Shown: one piece after another, positions 7,355 through 16,048 of the stretch | Position numbering within the stretch: the stretch's first letter is position 1 | Layout: each line of letters starts with the position of its first letter | From: Haloarcula rubra | GTDB lineage: Archaea; Halobacteriota; Halobacteria; Halobacteriales; Haloarculaceae | Assembly (NCBI RefSeq): GCF_019599465.1 | Contig: NZ_RKLR01000001.1 | Span: 1 to 64,000 of the forward strand | Direction: 5' to 3' | DNA length: 64,000 nt | The notes under the pieces: model-generated | Told to the model about the DNA's origin: nothing | Database searches by the model: none | Seen by the model: only the letters and a program-made list of their open reading frames with translations | Made by a program: the position numbers and the translations under genes

Positions 7355-9331
7355 TCAGCTCCCGTCGGTGTAGTCGTCGCCGTAAATCGCTTCGAGTTTC
7401 TCGTCGAACGCCTCGCGTATGTTCCGGCGTTTCTTCTTCATCGAGGGGGTCAGCAGGTCGTTCTCGGCCGTCCACTCCCGCGGGACGAGTTCGAACTGCT
7501 TGATGCGCTCTATCTTCTCCAGTTCGGCGTTGGTCTCGTCGACGGCCGTCTGCATCCACGCGCGGACTCGGTCGTCCTCGCACTTCGCGTAGTCGTCTGC
7601 CGGCAAGTCGACACCTTCGGCGTCGGCCCACCGCTCCAGTTCCTCGAAGTTGGGGACGATGAGCGCGGCGACGAACTTCTGGTCGTCGCCGACGACCATT
7701 ATCTGCTCGACGCGGTCGTTGGTCGAGAACAGGTCTTCGATGGGTTGCGGTGCGACGTTCTTCCCGGTCGAGAGGACGAGCAACTCCTTCAAGCGGTCGT
7801 GGTAGACGAGGAAGTCGTCGTCTCGCTGTTCGACGATGTCGCCGGTCCGGAACCACTCCGTGCCGTCGATTTCGGTGAACGCCCGTTCGGTCGCGCCGGG
7901 TTCGTTCCAGTAGCCGTCCGTGACGTTCGGGCCGTCGACGAGCAGTTCGCCGAGCGGCCCGCTCACGTCCTCGAACTCCGAGTCGTCGACGACGTCGGTG
8001 TCGAGACGGACGTCCATGTCGGCGACGGGCACACCGAGCGTCCCCGGCTGGACGTCCTCCGGGGGGTTGACGGTGACGACCGGGGACGTCTCGGTGAGAC
8101 CGTACCCCTCGACGATGGTGAGTCCCATCCCGAGGAACGTCTCACAGAGCCGTTTCGAGAGGCTCCCGCCGCCGCTGACCATGAACTCGACGTTACCGCC
8201 GAGTTTCTCCTTGACCGTACTGTACACCAGACGGTCGGCGAGGCCGTGTTTGAGTTCGAGGACGGTCCCGGGGTCTTCGGTCCGGGCGTAGTCGCGGGCC
8301 ACTCCTATCGCCCAGTCGAAGATGCGTTGCTTCGCCGCCGAGTCGCTGGCCTGTTCGCGCATGTTGGCGAAGATGCGCTCGTAGACGCGTGGGACGCTGG
8401 AACCGGTGTTCGGCCGTATCTGCTGGATGTCGTCGGCCAGCGTGTCCGGGTTCTCGACGTAGCCGACGGTCGCGCCAGACCCGAACATGAAGAAGTGTCC
8501 GGATAGGCGCTCGAAGACGTGTGCCAGCGGGAGAAACGCGATAGAGGTCGTCTCCGGCGTGACGGCCGGAACGTCGGGGTGCTTGTCCGGTCGCGGAGCG
8601 AGTCGTTTCCGCGTCTGGTTGACGTTCGACCGGAAGTTCCTGTGCGTGAGTCGGACGCCTTTCGGTTGGCCGGTGGTCCCGGACGTGTAGATGAGACTCG
8701 CGAGGTCGTTCGGGTCCCGGTGGGCCAGCCACGACCGGTATCGCTCCTCGTCGAACGTCTCTCGACCCCATCGGTACACCTCGTTGAGCGAGTAGACGTA
8801 GTCGCGGTCCACGTCGTAGTCGTCCACGACGACGACGAACGAGAGCGAGAGGTCGTCCTCGACTTCGAGGACGCGCTGGAGCAGTTCCTCGTTCTCGACG
8901 ACGACGGCCTCGGCGTCCGGGTCGTCCAGCAGGTACCGGACCTGCTTCGGCGACGACTCCGTGTACACCGTCGTCACGACGGCGCCGGCCGAGAGCAACG
9001 CGAAGTCCGAGAGCGCCCACTCCATCCGCGTACTCGAGAACAGGCCAACCCGCGTGTCGGCCGCGACGCCGAGGTCACGGAACCCCGCGGCGAGGTACTT
9101 CACGACGTCGTGCATCTCCCCGTAGGTGATGCTGGCGTACTCGCCCGGCGGTGCCTCGGGGATAGCGTCGCCAGTCAGCGAGCGGTCGTACACCCCACCC
9201 TTGTACATCTGTGCCTCGCTGTCGGCGTTGCGCTCCGCGCTCGCGGCGAACAGTTCACCTAGTGTATCGTCACCGACGACCTCGTCCGTGTACGACGCTT
9301 CGGCCGCCCGCCAGCCCGGTGTCCCTGCCAT
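7355..9331 (-). CDS. fadD: Long-chain acyl-CoA synthetase (AMP-forming)
   Basis: The 658-residue protein activates a fatty acid with ATP and CoA. Adenylate-forming motifs are clear: the P-loop LIYTSGTTGQPKGVRL, the A5 motif EGYGLTETSP, WFRTGDIV, and the KELLVLSTGKNVAPQPIED segment that marks the long-chain branch. The chain continues to a lysine-rich C-terminus. The start at 9331 (MAGTPGW) is preferred; 9358 would add nine residues. Haloarchaea use fatty acids catabolically because their membrane lipids are isoprenoid. No beta-oxidation genes are adjacent. Confidence 0.88.
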   Translation of the reverse strand: MAGTPGWRAAEASYTDEVVGDDTLGELFAASAERNADSEAQMYKGGVYDRSLTGDAIPEAPPGEYASITYGEMHDVVKYLAAGFRDLGVAADTRVGLFSSTRMEWALSDFALLSAGAVVTTVYTESSPKQVRYLLDDPDAEAVVVENEELLQRVLEVEDDLSLSFVVVVDDYDVDRDYVYSLNEVYRWGRETFDEERYRSWLAHRDPNDLASLIYTSGTTGQPKGVRLTHRNFRSNVNQTRKRLAPRPDKHPDVPAVTPETTSIAFLPLAHVFERLSGHFFMFGSGATVGYVENPDTLADDIQQIRPNTGSSVPRVYERIFANMREQASDSAAKQRIFDWAIGVARDYARTEDPGTVLELKHGLADRLVYSTVKEKLGGNVEFMVSGGGSLSKRLCETFLGMGLTIVEGYGLTETSPVVTVNPPEDVQPGTLGVPVADMDVRLDTDVVDDSEFEDVSGPLGELLVDGPNVTDGYWNEPGATERAFTEIDGTEWFRTGDIVEQRDDDFLVYHDRLKELLVLSTGKNVAPQPIEDLFSTNDRVEQIMVVGDDQKFVAALIVPNFEELERWADAEGVDLPADDYAKCEDDRVRAWMQTAVDETNAELEKIERIKQFELVPREWTAENDLLTPSMKKKRRNIREAFDEKLEAIYGDDYTDGS

Positions 9332-9436
9332 GGGACTCCGTTCAACAGCGGCCGTCAAATATGTCAGGGATGTTCACAGGTAACACGTTTGCAAAAGTTT
9401 CCGCACCGAACGCAACCAACTGGGGACCGGAGTGAA

Positions 9437-9865
9437 TCACTCGATGTCGATGGCCGACCCCGCTATCTCGTCGTCCTCGTCGACGGTGAAGCGAACTTCG
9501 AGGACGCCGTTGCGGTACGTCGCGCTCGCGTCTTCGGGGTCGACGTGGGCCGGGAGCGTGATGGACTCCGTGACGGTCCGGCTCCGGTAGCCCATCCCGT
9601 CGCCGACCTCGTGCTCACCGCTGAGGTGGAGGCGGTCGTCGTGGAGGCGCAGGGAGAGTTCGTCGCGCTCGAACCCCGGGAGGTCCGCGAGCACCACGAA
9701 GCCGTCGTCGGTCTCCTCGATGGAGACGCCGGCGTCCCAGCCACCCTCGCCCTCGAAGCCGGTTTCGTCTCCGAGCGCGGGTGTATTCCACGAGCCGAGC
9801 ATGTCGTTTCGCATCTGGTCGAACAGTCGCTCCATGCTGTCGAAGGGGTATCGTCGTCCTCTCAT
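9437..9865 (-). CDS. Small heat-shock protein, Hsp20/alpha-crystallin family
   Basis: The 142-residue protein has an alpha-crystallin domain at about 45-135. It shows the A-DLPGF motif (FVVLADLPGFERDEL), the GEH segment, and the closing NGVLEVRFTV (G-V-L motif). The N-terminal arm is rich in arginine and phenylalanine, as usual. Such proteins bind unfolding proteins as oligomers without ATP. A TTTATC element at about 9893-9899 lies 28-34 bp upstream of the ATG and fits a haloarchaeal promoter. Confidence 0.9.
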   Translation of the reverse strand: MRGRRYPFDSMERLFDQMRNDMLGSWNTPALGDETGFEGEGGWDAGVSIEETDDGFVVLADLPGFERDELSLRLHDDRLHLSGEHEVGDGMGYRSRTVTESITLPAHVDPEDASATYRNGVLEVRFTVDEDDEIAGSAIDIE

Positions 9866-10029
9866 AACATATCCTAATACGTCGGACGAGATGATAAAGG
9901 AGTATGGACACGTGATAGCAGGCGGCTGGTAGAGGGGCTAAGACGCCACGAATAGCCACTTCGTCGCGTTCGCCGACCGGAGCCGTCCCAATCGCGGGGC
10001 TTTTTCGCGTCGGGTGCGCACCGGCGAGT

Positions 10030-10866
10030 ATGACAGACGGGTGGTTCGCCGGTATCGACCCCGGCGACGAGGCGGCCGCGGCCGAGCGCGTCAGGAGTGG
10101 CCGGGCCGACGGGCCCGACGACTGGTCCCAGCGGGCCGTCGACGCCGGGTTCGCGAGCGACGAGGCCGACTACTACGACCAGTTGCACGCGGCGACGATG
10201 GCGGCGACGCGGGCCGCCGTCGCGGAACGTGAGACTGCCGACGACCAGCAACTCGTCCACGCGATTCGGGCGATGGCCGACTGCGAACGGACGGCCAACG
10301 AACTCGCCGAACGCGTCGCGGAGTGGGCCGGCAGTCGGTACGGCGAGAGCGGGAGCGGCGTCGACTACGCACGAGAGCTCTGCGACCGGGAGGCAGTCGA
10401 CGAAGGCGACGCCGCACTCCAGTCGCTCGCCGAGCGGACTGTCGCCGTCGCCGACGAGGCCGACGACCTGCGGACCTACGTCGAACAGACGGCACCGGCC
10501 GTCGCGCCCAACCTCTCGGCGCTGGCCGGCCCCGTGCTGGCGGCGCGTCTCGTCTCGCTGGCGGGCGGCCTCGAAGCCCTCGCCAAACAGCCCAGCGGCA
10601 CCGTGCAGGTGCTCGGGGCCGAGGACGCCCTGTTCGCCCACCTCCGTGGGGGTGCGCCGTCGCCGAAGCACGGTATCATCTTCACCCACGAGTACGTCAG
10701 CGGGACCCGTCCCGAGGAGCGCGGGTCGGCGGCGCGGGCGCTGGCCGGGAAGTTGAGCATCGCCGCGCGAGTCGACCACTACAGCGGCGACCTGCGGCCG
10801 GAGTTGGAGGCGGAACTCGACGAGCGAATCGAACGCATCCGCTCGCGCGGGGGTGACGAGGAGTGA
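10030..10866 (+). CDS. nop5: Nop5 (Nop56/58), box C/D sRNP core protein
   Basis: The 278-residue protein is the archaeal Nop5 scaffold that joins L7Ae-bound C/D guide RNAs to fibrillarin for 2'-O-methylation of rRNA and tRNA. The Nop domain signature is in the second half: GPVLAARLVSLAGGLEALAKQPSGTVQVLGAEDALF, then the GIIFTHEYV segment. The C-terminus ends in an arginine/glutamate-rich tail. It is followed by fibrillarin with a 4-base overlap, the usual archaeal pair. A TTTTTCG element about 30 bp upstream (near 10000) supports the start. Confidence 0.93.
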   Translation: MTDGWFAGIDPGDEAAAAERVRSGRADGPDDWSQRAVDAGFASDEADYYDQLHAATMAATRAAVAERETADDQQLVHAIRAMADCERTANELAERVAEWAGSRYGESGSGVDYARELCDREAVDEGDAALQSLAERTVAVADEADDLRTYVEQTAPAVAPNLSALAGPVLAARLVSLAGGLEALAKQPSGTVQVLGAEDALFAHLRGGAPSPKHGIIFTHEYVSGTRPEERGSAARALAGKLSIAARVDHYSGDLRPELEAELDERIERIRSRGGDEE

Positions 10867-11492
10867 GCCTCCCCGACGGCGTCGAGCGACACGCCTTCGG
10901 CGGGACGACGAGCATCGCCACACGGGGCCACCCCGAGTACGGCGAGCGGACCGACGGCGAGTGGCGCCGCTGGGACCCCCACCGCTCGAAACTGGGAGCG
11001 ATGCTGGAAATCGGGATGGAGACAGGGCTGACTGCCGACCAGAAGGCGCTGTATCTGGGCGCGGCCGCCGGCACGACGGCCAGCCACGTGGCAGACTTCG
11101 GCGGCCCGACGTACGCCGTCGAGTTCGCCCCGCGACCGACGCGTGACCTGCTCGACGTGGCCGAGCGCCGCCCGAATCTCTTCCCACTGCTGAAAGACGC
11201 CAGGAAGCCTGAGACGTACGCGCACGTGGTCGAACCGGTCGACGTGCTCGTGCAGGACGTCGCGACCCGGGGACAGGGCCGTGTCGCGACGCTGAACCGG
11301 CAGTTCCTCCGCGAGGACGGCTACCTGCTGGCCGCTATCAAGGCGCGGAGCGAAGACGTGACCGCCGACCCGGAAGACGTGTTCGACGACGTGGTGTCGG
11401 ACATCGGCGACGCCTACGACGTGGTGGCGACGGAATCGCTCGCGCCGTACCACGACGACCACCTCGGCGTCGTCGCCCGGCCCCGACGGTAG
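10863..11492 (+). CDS. flpA: Fibrillarin-like rRNA/tRNA 2'-O-methyltransferase
   Basis: The 209-residue enzyme is the catalytic subunit of the C/D box RNP. It has the SAM-binding motif [17 protein letters not shown] near residue 65, an acidic VEFAPRP strand end, and VLVQDVA at the catalytic aspartate region. The K-D-K-H type residues are plausibly placed, with KAR near the C-terminal end. The start is GTG at 10863, overlapping the TGA of nop5 (GTGA), which points to translational coupling. Length and order are normal for archaea. Confidence 0.93.
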   Translation: MSLPDGVERHAFGGTTSIATRGHPEYGERTDGEWRRWDPHRSKLGAMLEIGMETGLTADQKALYLGAAAGTTASHVADFGGPTYAVEFAPRPTRDLLDVAERRPNLFPLLKDARKPETYAHVVEPVDVLVQDVATRGQGRVATLNRQFLREDGYLLAAIKARSEDVTADPEDVFDDVVSDIGDAYDVVATESLAPYHDDHLGVVARPRR

Positions 11493-11518
11493 TGAGCGGT
11501 CGTCGGGCCCGGACGGAA

Positions 11519-11526
11519 GGCTTTAG
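11519..11526 (+). promoter_or_regulatory. TATA-like element of gshA
   Basis: GCTTTAGC lies 26-33 bp upstream of the ATG at 11552. At haloarchaeal spacing this would start transcription at or very near that ATG. This favours 11552 over the upstream ATG at 11540. Confidence 0.5.
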
Positions 11527-11551
11527 CACATCGGTTGCCATGCACCAGTCG

Positions 11552-12634
11552 ATGGATGAGACGGGGTCTCCCGAGAACTTCACCCGGATGAGTACGTTGG
11601 GCATCGAAGAGGAGTTCTACGTCGTCGACGACTACGGTCGGCCGACCTCCGGGACGGACGAACTCGTCTACGAATCGGAGCCACCGGACCTGCTGGACGG
11701 CCGCCTCGACCACGAACTGTTCAAGTGCGTCATCGAGACCCAGACGCCGCGTATCGAGGACCCGAACGACGCACGCGAGCAGTTGCTCGCGGTGCGGGAG
11801 GCGCTGGCGGACCACGCCGACCGACACGGGTTCGGCATCGCCGCCGCCGGCCTCCACCCGGTCGCGAAGTGGCGCGAACTCGAACACGCCGAGAAACCGC
11901 GCTACCGGGCCCAACTGGACCGTATCCAGTACCCCCAACACCGGAACACGACCGCGGGCCTGCACGTCCACGTCGGCGTCGACGACCCGGACAAGGCCGT
12001 CTGGGTCGCCAACGAACTCCGGTGGTACATGCCGGTCATGCTCGCACTCTCCGCGAACTCGCCGTACTGGAACGGGTTCGACACCGGTCTGCAGTCCGCC
12101 CGCGCGAAGATTTTCGAGGGGCTGCCAAACACCGGGATGCCGACCGCGTTCGAGGACTACGAGGCGTTCGAGCGGTACGAACGGTGGATGATAGAGAGCG
12201 ACAGCATCGACGACCGCGGTGAACTCTGGTTCGACGTGCGGCCCCACTCCGGCCACGGCACCGTCGAAGTGCGTGCACCGGACGGACAGGCCGACCCGGA
12301 TACCGTCCTCGCGTTCGTCGAGTACGTCCACGCCCTCGTCGAGGATCTCGCCGCTCGCTACGAGGACGGCGAATCGGGGACGAGACTCCGTCGAGAGCTC
12401 TTAGACGAGAACAAGTGGCGCGCCATCCGACACGGTCAGTCGGCGTCGCTGCTCACCCCCGAACCCGGGGAGACGCTCCCGTTAGAGGACATCGTCGCAC
12501 GCGAATCCGATAGACTGGACGTCGACGGTCTGTGGACGCTACTGGAAGGCGAGAGTGGTGCGACTCGCCAGCGTCGCATCCGTCGGGAGGAAGGCGTCGC
12601 CGAACTCTGTGAGTCGCTGTTGCTCGAGTACTGA
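11552..12634 (+). CDS. gshA: Glutamate-cysteine ligase (gamma-glutamylcysteine synthesis)
   Basis: The 360-residue protein belongs to the carboxylate-amine ligase YbdK-like branch. It shows [11 protein letters not shown] at the N-terminus, [10 protein letters not shown], and the [16 protein letters not shown] metal/nucleotide segment near 130-145, with the family's ...[16 protein letters not shown] near 230. Haloferax volcanii GshA of this type makes gamma-glutamylcysteine, the main low-molecular-weight thiol of haloarchaea in place of glutathione. The start at 11552 is chosen from the promoter position and from the short N-terminal arm seen in relatives. A GCCGGT/ACCGGC hairpin follows the stop codon. 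Confidence 0.9.
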   Translation: MDETGSPENFTRMSTLGIEEEFYVVDDYGRPTSGTDELVYESEPPDLLDGRLDHELFKCVIETQTPRIEDPNDAREQLLAVREALADHADRHGFGIAAAGLHPVAKWRELEHAEKPRYRAQLDRIQYPQHRNTTAGLHVHVGVDDPDKAVWVANELRWYMPVMLALSANSPYWNGFDTGLQSARAKIFEGLPNTGMPTAFEDYEAFERYERWMIESDSIDDRGELWFDVRPHSGHGTVEVRAPDGQADPDTVLAFVEYVHALVEDLAARYEDGESGTRLRRELLDENKWRAIRHGQSASLLTPEPGETLPLEDIVARESDRLDVDGLWTLLEGESGATRQRRIRREEGVAELCESLLLEY

Positions 12635-12640
12635 CGCTGT

Positions 12641-12657
12641 GCCGGTCCGAAACCGGC
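12641..12657 (+). terminator. Hairpin just after gshA
   Basis: A 6-bp stem GCCGGT/ACCGGC with a 5-base loop begins 7 bases after the gshA stop. No T-run follows directly, so its role as a terminator or as a 3'-end stabiliser is uncertain. Confidence 0.35.
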
Positions 12658-13028
12658 ATCGTGACGATAGGCTTTGGCTGCCACCACTACCCCCGGTGCC
12701 CCCACACCAATCAGGAGTGGCGTTCCGGCCGTGGTCTCGTCTCACGGACGTCGGTGGCCGGAGACTGTCGACAACGGTTCCCCCGCCCCGTCGTACGACG
12801 ATATATCCTTTCGAGTACTGTAGTAAAATAGTAGTGGGTCACTCTCACGGGCGATAGTCAGACCGCGTTTTCGGGGTCGTTTAAGTACGCTCCGCGGACG
12901 TCTGTAGAAACACACACCGTTTCTGCACGTTTGGGACAGGCAGTGCCGGTTGCTGCCGGTTCACTCGGTCGACGCACTGCCCCGTCGCCGACGGCGTGTA
13001 GGCGGTCCCCTCAGTCCCCGAGGCAAGG
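12658..13028. other. Intergenic region with an AT-rich island and a second TATA-like element
   Basis: About 370 bases without a credible ORF. An AT-rich island at about 12800-12840 (GATATATCC, then TAGTAAAATAGTAG) and a GTTTAAGTA element near 12878-12886 stand out from the GC-rich flanks. The second could start a transcript toward the winged-helix gene, giving a leader of about 160 bases, or a small RNA. No riboswitch consensus is recognised. Confidence 0.35.
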
Positions 13029-13036
13029 TTTTTATC
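13029..13036 (+). promoter_or_regulatory. TATA box of the winged-helix regulator
   Basis: TTTTTATC is centred 37 bp upstream of the ATG at 13070. It predicts a transcript with a leader of about ten bases. Confidence 0.5.
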
Positions 13037-13069
13037 CGAAAGTCACTTTCGTCCTCACAGAGACAACGC

Positions 13070-13579
13070 ATGTCCGCAGACGACGACCCAGACGACGAAA
13101 CGGAGGAGACGGGGGACGTTCGCGAGCGAATCGAGCAAGAGGCCGACCGCGCGGTAGAGCAGTTCGACGAGGGTATCGTCGACTTGCTCGCCTGGCTACT
13201 GGACACCGAAACACGGGCGCGCATCTACGTCAGCCTGCGCCAGAACCCCGAGAGCACGAGCGACGAGATATCCGAGGCGACGGGCCTCTACCCCAGCACC
13301 GTCCGGGAAGCCCTCGCGGCACTCCACGAGGAGGGGACGGTCACCCGCCAGAAGCGCGAGAGCGACGGCGCCGGCAACAACCCCTACGAGTACAGCGCGA
13401 TTTCGCCGAGCGAACTCGTCAACACCGTCGTCGGCGACATCCAGTCGGAACTGAACACCGTGTTCAATCTGGACGACCACCTCGGTAGCGACGACGACGA
13501 ACCACTCTCCGGCGACGAACCGGTCACCATCTCCGTCGAAGACGCCGACGAGGACGGCGACGAAGACGACGACACGTAA
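13070..13579 (+). CDS. Winged-helix DNA-binding protein (haloarchaeal)
   Basis: The 169-residue protein has an acidic N-terminus and then a helix-turn-helix/wing at about 45-105 (ARIYVSLRQNPESTSDEISEA, LYPSTVREALAALHEEGTVTRQ). The C-terminus ends in a long run of aspartate and glutamate. The layout matches small haloarchaeal ArsR/TrmB-like regulators. The ligand and targets are unknown. The start at 13070 matches the TATA element. It precedes coaD by about 95 bases on the same strand, but coaD has its own TATA-like element. Confidence 0.75.
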   Translation: MSADDDPDDETEETGDVRERIEQEADRAVEQFDEGIVDLLAWLLDTETRARIYVSLRQNPESTSDEISEATGLYPSTVREALAALHEEGTVTRQKRESDGAGNNPYEYSAISPSELVNTVVGDIQSELNTVFNLDDHLGSDDDEPLSGDEPVTISVEDADEDGDEDDDT

Positions 13580-13673
13580 CGACAGATTGGGTCGCTGTCT
13601 GGTCGCGTGTCACGTTTTCTCGAAGGTTGCTGAAGACGACACCACTAAATCAGACGATGCCGTTGCCCGGGGT

Positions 13674-14162
13674 ATGATGGTCGCACTGGGTGGTACGTTC
13701 GACCCCATCCACGATGGACACCGCGCGCTGTTCGAGCGCGCGTTCGAACTGGGTGACGTGACGGTCGGCCTCACCAGTGACGACCTCGCGCCGAAGACAC
13801 GCCACGACGAACGGCACGTCCGCTCGTTCGCCGAGCGACGTGACGACCTCGCGGCGGAACTGTCGAGATTCGCCGAGCAGACGGACCGCGACTGGGAGAT
13901 TCGCGAACTCTCCGAACCGACCGGCATCGCGACAGAACCGCAGTTCGACGTCCTCGTCGTCTCGCCGGAGACGGAGACGGGTGGCAAGCGCATCAACGAG
14001 ATTCGTCGCGAACGCGGTCACGACCCACTGGAGATAGCGGTCGTTCCCCACGTCTACGCCGACGACGGGGACATCATCTCCTCGACGCGCATCGTCAAGG
14101 GCGAAATCGACGAACACGGGAACGTGACGCCCGAGCGCGAAGGCCGCGGGCAGCCCTCGTAG
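13674..14162 (+). CDS. coaD: Phosphopantetheine adenylyltransferase, archaeal type
   Basis: The 162-residue enzyme makes dephospho-CoA from phosphopantetheine and ATP. The nucleotidyltransferase signature is FDPIHDGH at residues 9-16 (the HxGH-type motif) and the C-terminal substrate loop is IISSTRIVKGEI. Archaeal PPATs of this length are standard. A CACTAAATC element about 27 bp upstream of ATG 13674 fits a leaderless promoter. The next gene is convergent and its coding region abuts at 14163. Confidence 0.9.
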   Translation: MMVALGGTFDPIHDGHRALFERAFELGDVTVGLTSDDLAPKTRHDERHVRSFAERRDDLAAELSRFAEQTDRDWEIRELSEPTGIATEPQFDVLVVSPETETGGKRINEIRRERGHDPLEIAVVPHVYADDGDIISSTRIVKGEIDEHGNVTPEREGRGQPS

Positions 14163-14471
14163 TCACCAGTCGGGCGCTTCCAGCCCCGCCCGCTCCAGCA
14201 AGTCCTTCCAGCGCTGCTGTATCGTCAACCGTGAGACGTCGGTCGCGTCGGCGACGGCGGTCTGGGACCGCTCCTCGCCGGCCACGAGCGCGCCGACGTA
14301 GACGCTCGCCGCCATCGTCGCTCGCTTCGAGCGGTCGTCATCGGGGAGCGTCGAGAGAAACAGGTCGACGGCGTGGGACCGCGCCTGCGTCCCGAGGTCG
14401 AGCGTCTCCGCGGCCGTCTCTATCTCCGACAGCCACTCGTTCTGTTGGACCCGGTAGCTGGCGCGATACAT
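14163..14471 (-). CDS. TFB-like protein with a single cyclin fold
   Basis: The 102-residue protein resembles one cyclin repeat of transcription factor B: a helical segment with WLSEIETAAETLDLG, then a region ending in VADATDVSRLTIQQRWKDLLERAGL like the TFB DNA-recognition helices. Full TFBs have a zinc ribbon and two repeats (about 320 residues). Here neither the zinc ribbon nor the second repeat is present. Haloarchaea carry many TFBs, and short relatives annotated as TFIIB-family are known. It could modulate promoter choice or be a DNA-binding adaptor. A GATTTAGG element about 27-30 bp upstream supports the start. Confidence 0.7.
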   Translation of the reverse strand: MYRASYRVQQNEWLSEIETAAETLDLGTQARSHAVDLFLSTLPDDDRSKRATMAASVYVGALVAGEERSQTAVADATDVSRLTIQQRWKDLLERAGLEAPDW

Positions 14472-14557
14472 GGACGCGTCTTGCCCCCCGACCTACCTAA
14501 ATCTTCGTCGCCGGCAAGCGAAGGGTTCTTGACGACATCGTGGGAACGAGTGACTGC

Positions 14558-14641
14558 GCGCGGGTTGCCGAGCCAGGAAAAGGCGTAGCGCTTAGGACGC
14601 TATCCCGTAGGGGTCCGCCGGTTCAAATCCGGTCCCGCGCA
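14558..14641 (+). tRNA. tRNA-Leu (anticodon UAG)
   Basis: An 84-base class II tRNA folds with acceptor GCGCGGG (14558-14564) against CCCGCGC (14634-14640) and discriminator A at 14641. The anticodon stem is TAGCG/CGCTA with loop CTTAGGA, giving anticodon TAG. A long variable arm (TCCCGTAGGGG) and the T-loop TTCAAAT complete it. CCA is not encoded and no intron is seen. It reads CUA and, by wobble, other CUN leucine codons. Confidence 0.95.
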
Positions 14642-14665
14642 CTTCTCCGCGAACGAGAGCCGAGG

Positions 14666-14890
14666 CTACTTGTGCGTGAACAGCACCACGTTGTCGTCGT
14701 GGATGGCCGTACAGAGGTCCATCTCGAAGTCGAGGTTGAGCGACGTGAACGCCTGCTTGCAGACGACCATGTCGTCGAACGGTTGCTCGCAGGCCGGACA
14801 GGCGACTGCGGTGGTGTTCTGGTACGATTTGATGGCCTCGTTGTCCTCGCGCGGCGTCAGCGACGACACGAGTTCTTCGAAGTCCTCCAT
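14666..14890 (-). CDS. Small zinc-finger-like protein (DUF7385-type)
   Basis: The 74-residue protein has a CPACEQPF (CxxC) pair near residue 30, a second cysteine in VVCKQ, and one in DLCTAIHD before the C-terminal LFTHK. These could hold one zinc ion. The family is widespread in haloarchaea without known function. ATG 14890 is chosen over 14911 because a TTTAAG element lies about 26-31 bp upstream of it, giving a leaderless transcript. It is transcribed toward the tRNA. Confidence 0.75.
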   Translation of the reverse strand: MEDFEELVSSLTPREDNEAIKSYQNTTAVACPACEQPFDDMVVCKQAFTSLNLDFEMDLCTAIHDDNVVLFTHK

Positions 14891-15000
14891 ACCGGGTCTG
14901 GCGGCCCACATTGCTTAAATCATACGCTGGGGCCAGAGCGGCCGCAGTCCCGAGGCCGCCACCGGTGGGATAAAGTGGGCTTGCACTACTTCAAACGAGT

Positions 15001-16032
15001 ATGGAACGCTCGCCCGACGGAACCCGGTTCGTCCTCGTCGCGGGGACGACGGCGACAGCGGAGAGAGACGGTATCAGCGCCGCCGGTGCCGACCCGGACC
15101 TGATGACGACGACGCCTGCGGCCGACGCGGAACTGCTCACGTACGGGCGGCCCGTGCGGACGGAGACGGTGCCGCTGAGTCCGAGTGGCTGTCCGACCCC
15201 GGCGCTTGTCACGCGCGCAGTCCGTGAGGTCCTCGGCTTCGACGTGGCCGTCGTCGACGGCGGTCTCGTGGAACCGACGGCCGCACCGACGGTCACGGTC
15301 GGCGCCGGAGCGGGCCGGGACGTCGCCGAACAGGACCCCGTACCGACGGCCCACGGTGCCTTCGAGGCGGCCAGACAGTTCGGCCGGAAACTGCCGGCCG
15401 ACGAACTGTGGCTGGCGGAGACGATTCCCGGCGGCACGACGACGGCACTCGGGGTCCTGCGGGCGCTGGGCGAAGACGCGATGGTCTCCTCCTCGCTCCC
15501 CGAGAACCCGGTCGCACAGAAGGAACGGGCCGTGGAGGCGGGCCTCGAAGCCAGTTCGCTCACGCCCGGCGACGCCGCCGGCCAACCGAAGCGGGCCGTC
15601 CGTCGGATGGGTGACCCCGTGCTGGCGACGGTGGCCGGACTGACCGCCGGCGCCGTCGAGTCCGATACGGCGGTGACACTCGCCGGCGGGACACAGCAAC
15701 TCGCCGCCGCGGCGCTGGTCCGCCACGGCGGCTACGAGGGGCGACTGGGACTGGCGACGACGGCCTACGTCGCCGACGACCCGACGGCGAATCTCCGAGA
15801 GAGCGCGGCCGAACTGGACCTCGACCTGACCGTGACCGACCCCGGCTTCGAGCAGTCTGACCACGTCGCCATGGAGCGGTTCGTCGCCGGCGAGGCCAAG
15901 GAGGGCGTCGGGATGGGCGGGGCGCTGGCGCTGGCAGACCGGGCCGGCGTCTCGATGGCCGACGTTCGCGAGCAGTTCGCCGCGGTGTACGACGACCTCG
16001 TCGACGAGGCGACCGTCGGTGGTGCGCCGTGA
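15001..16032 (+). CDS. cobT: CobT-like nicotinate-nucleotide phosphoribosyltransferase (archaeal)
   Basis: The 343-residue protein matches the archaeal TIGR00303-type CobT family, which acts in activation of the lower-ligand base of cobamides. It shows [12 protein letters not shown] near the start, an acidic catalytic region around [30 protein letters not shown], and a C-terminal glycine-rich loop [21 protein letters not shown]. Archaeal members are more distant from bacterial CobT and are often annotated as nicotinate mononucleotide-dependent. The next gene, cbiA, follows after 16 bases and belongs to the same pathway, supporting the call. A TAAAGTGGG stretch about 30 bp upstream may be the promoter. 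Confidence 0.85.
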   Translation: MERSPDGTRFVLVAGTTATAERDGISAAGADPDLMTTTPAADAELLTYGRPVRTETVPLSPSGCPTPALVTRAVREVLGFDVAVVDGGLVEPTAAPTVTVGAGAGRDVAEQDPVPTAHGAFEAARQFGRKLPADELWLAETIPGGTTTALGVLRALGEDAMVSSSLPENPVAQKERAVEAGLEASSLTPGDAAGQPKRAVRRMGDPVLATVAGLTAGAVESDTAVTLAGGTQQLAAAALVRHGGYEGRLGLATTAYVADDPTANLRESAAELDLDLTVTDPGFEQSDHVAMERFVAGEAKEGVGMGGALALADRAGVSMADVREQFAAVYDDLVDEATVGGAP

Positions 16033-16048
16033 CGGTGGGTGACCGGTC

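Noticed and set aside
5596-7503. Long plus-strand open frame of 635 codons opposite the histidine kinase
   Set aside because: It is the antisense shadow of a high-GC gene. The kinase frame has clear domains, while this frame has none and is rich in arginine and valine.
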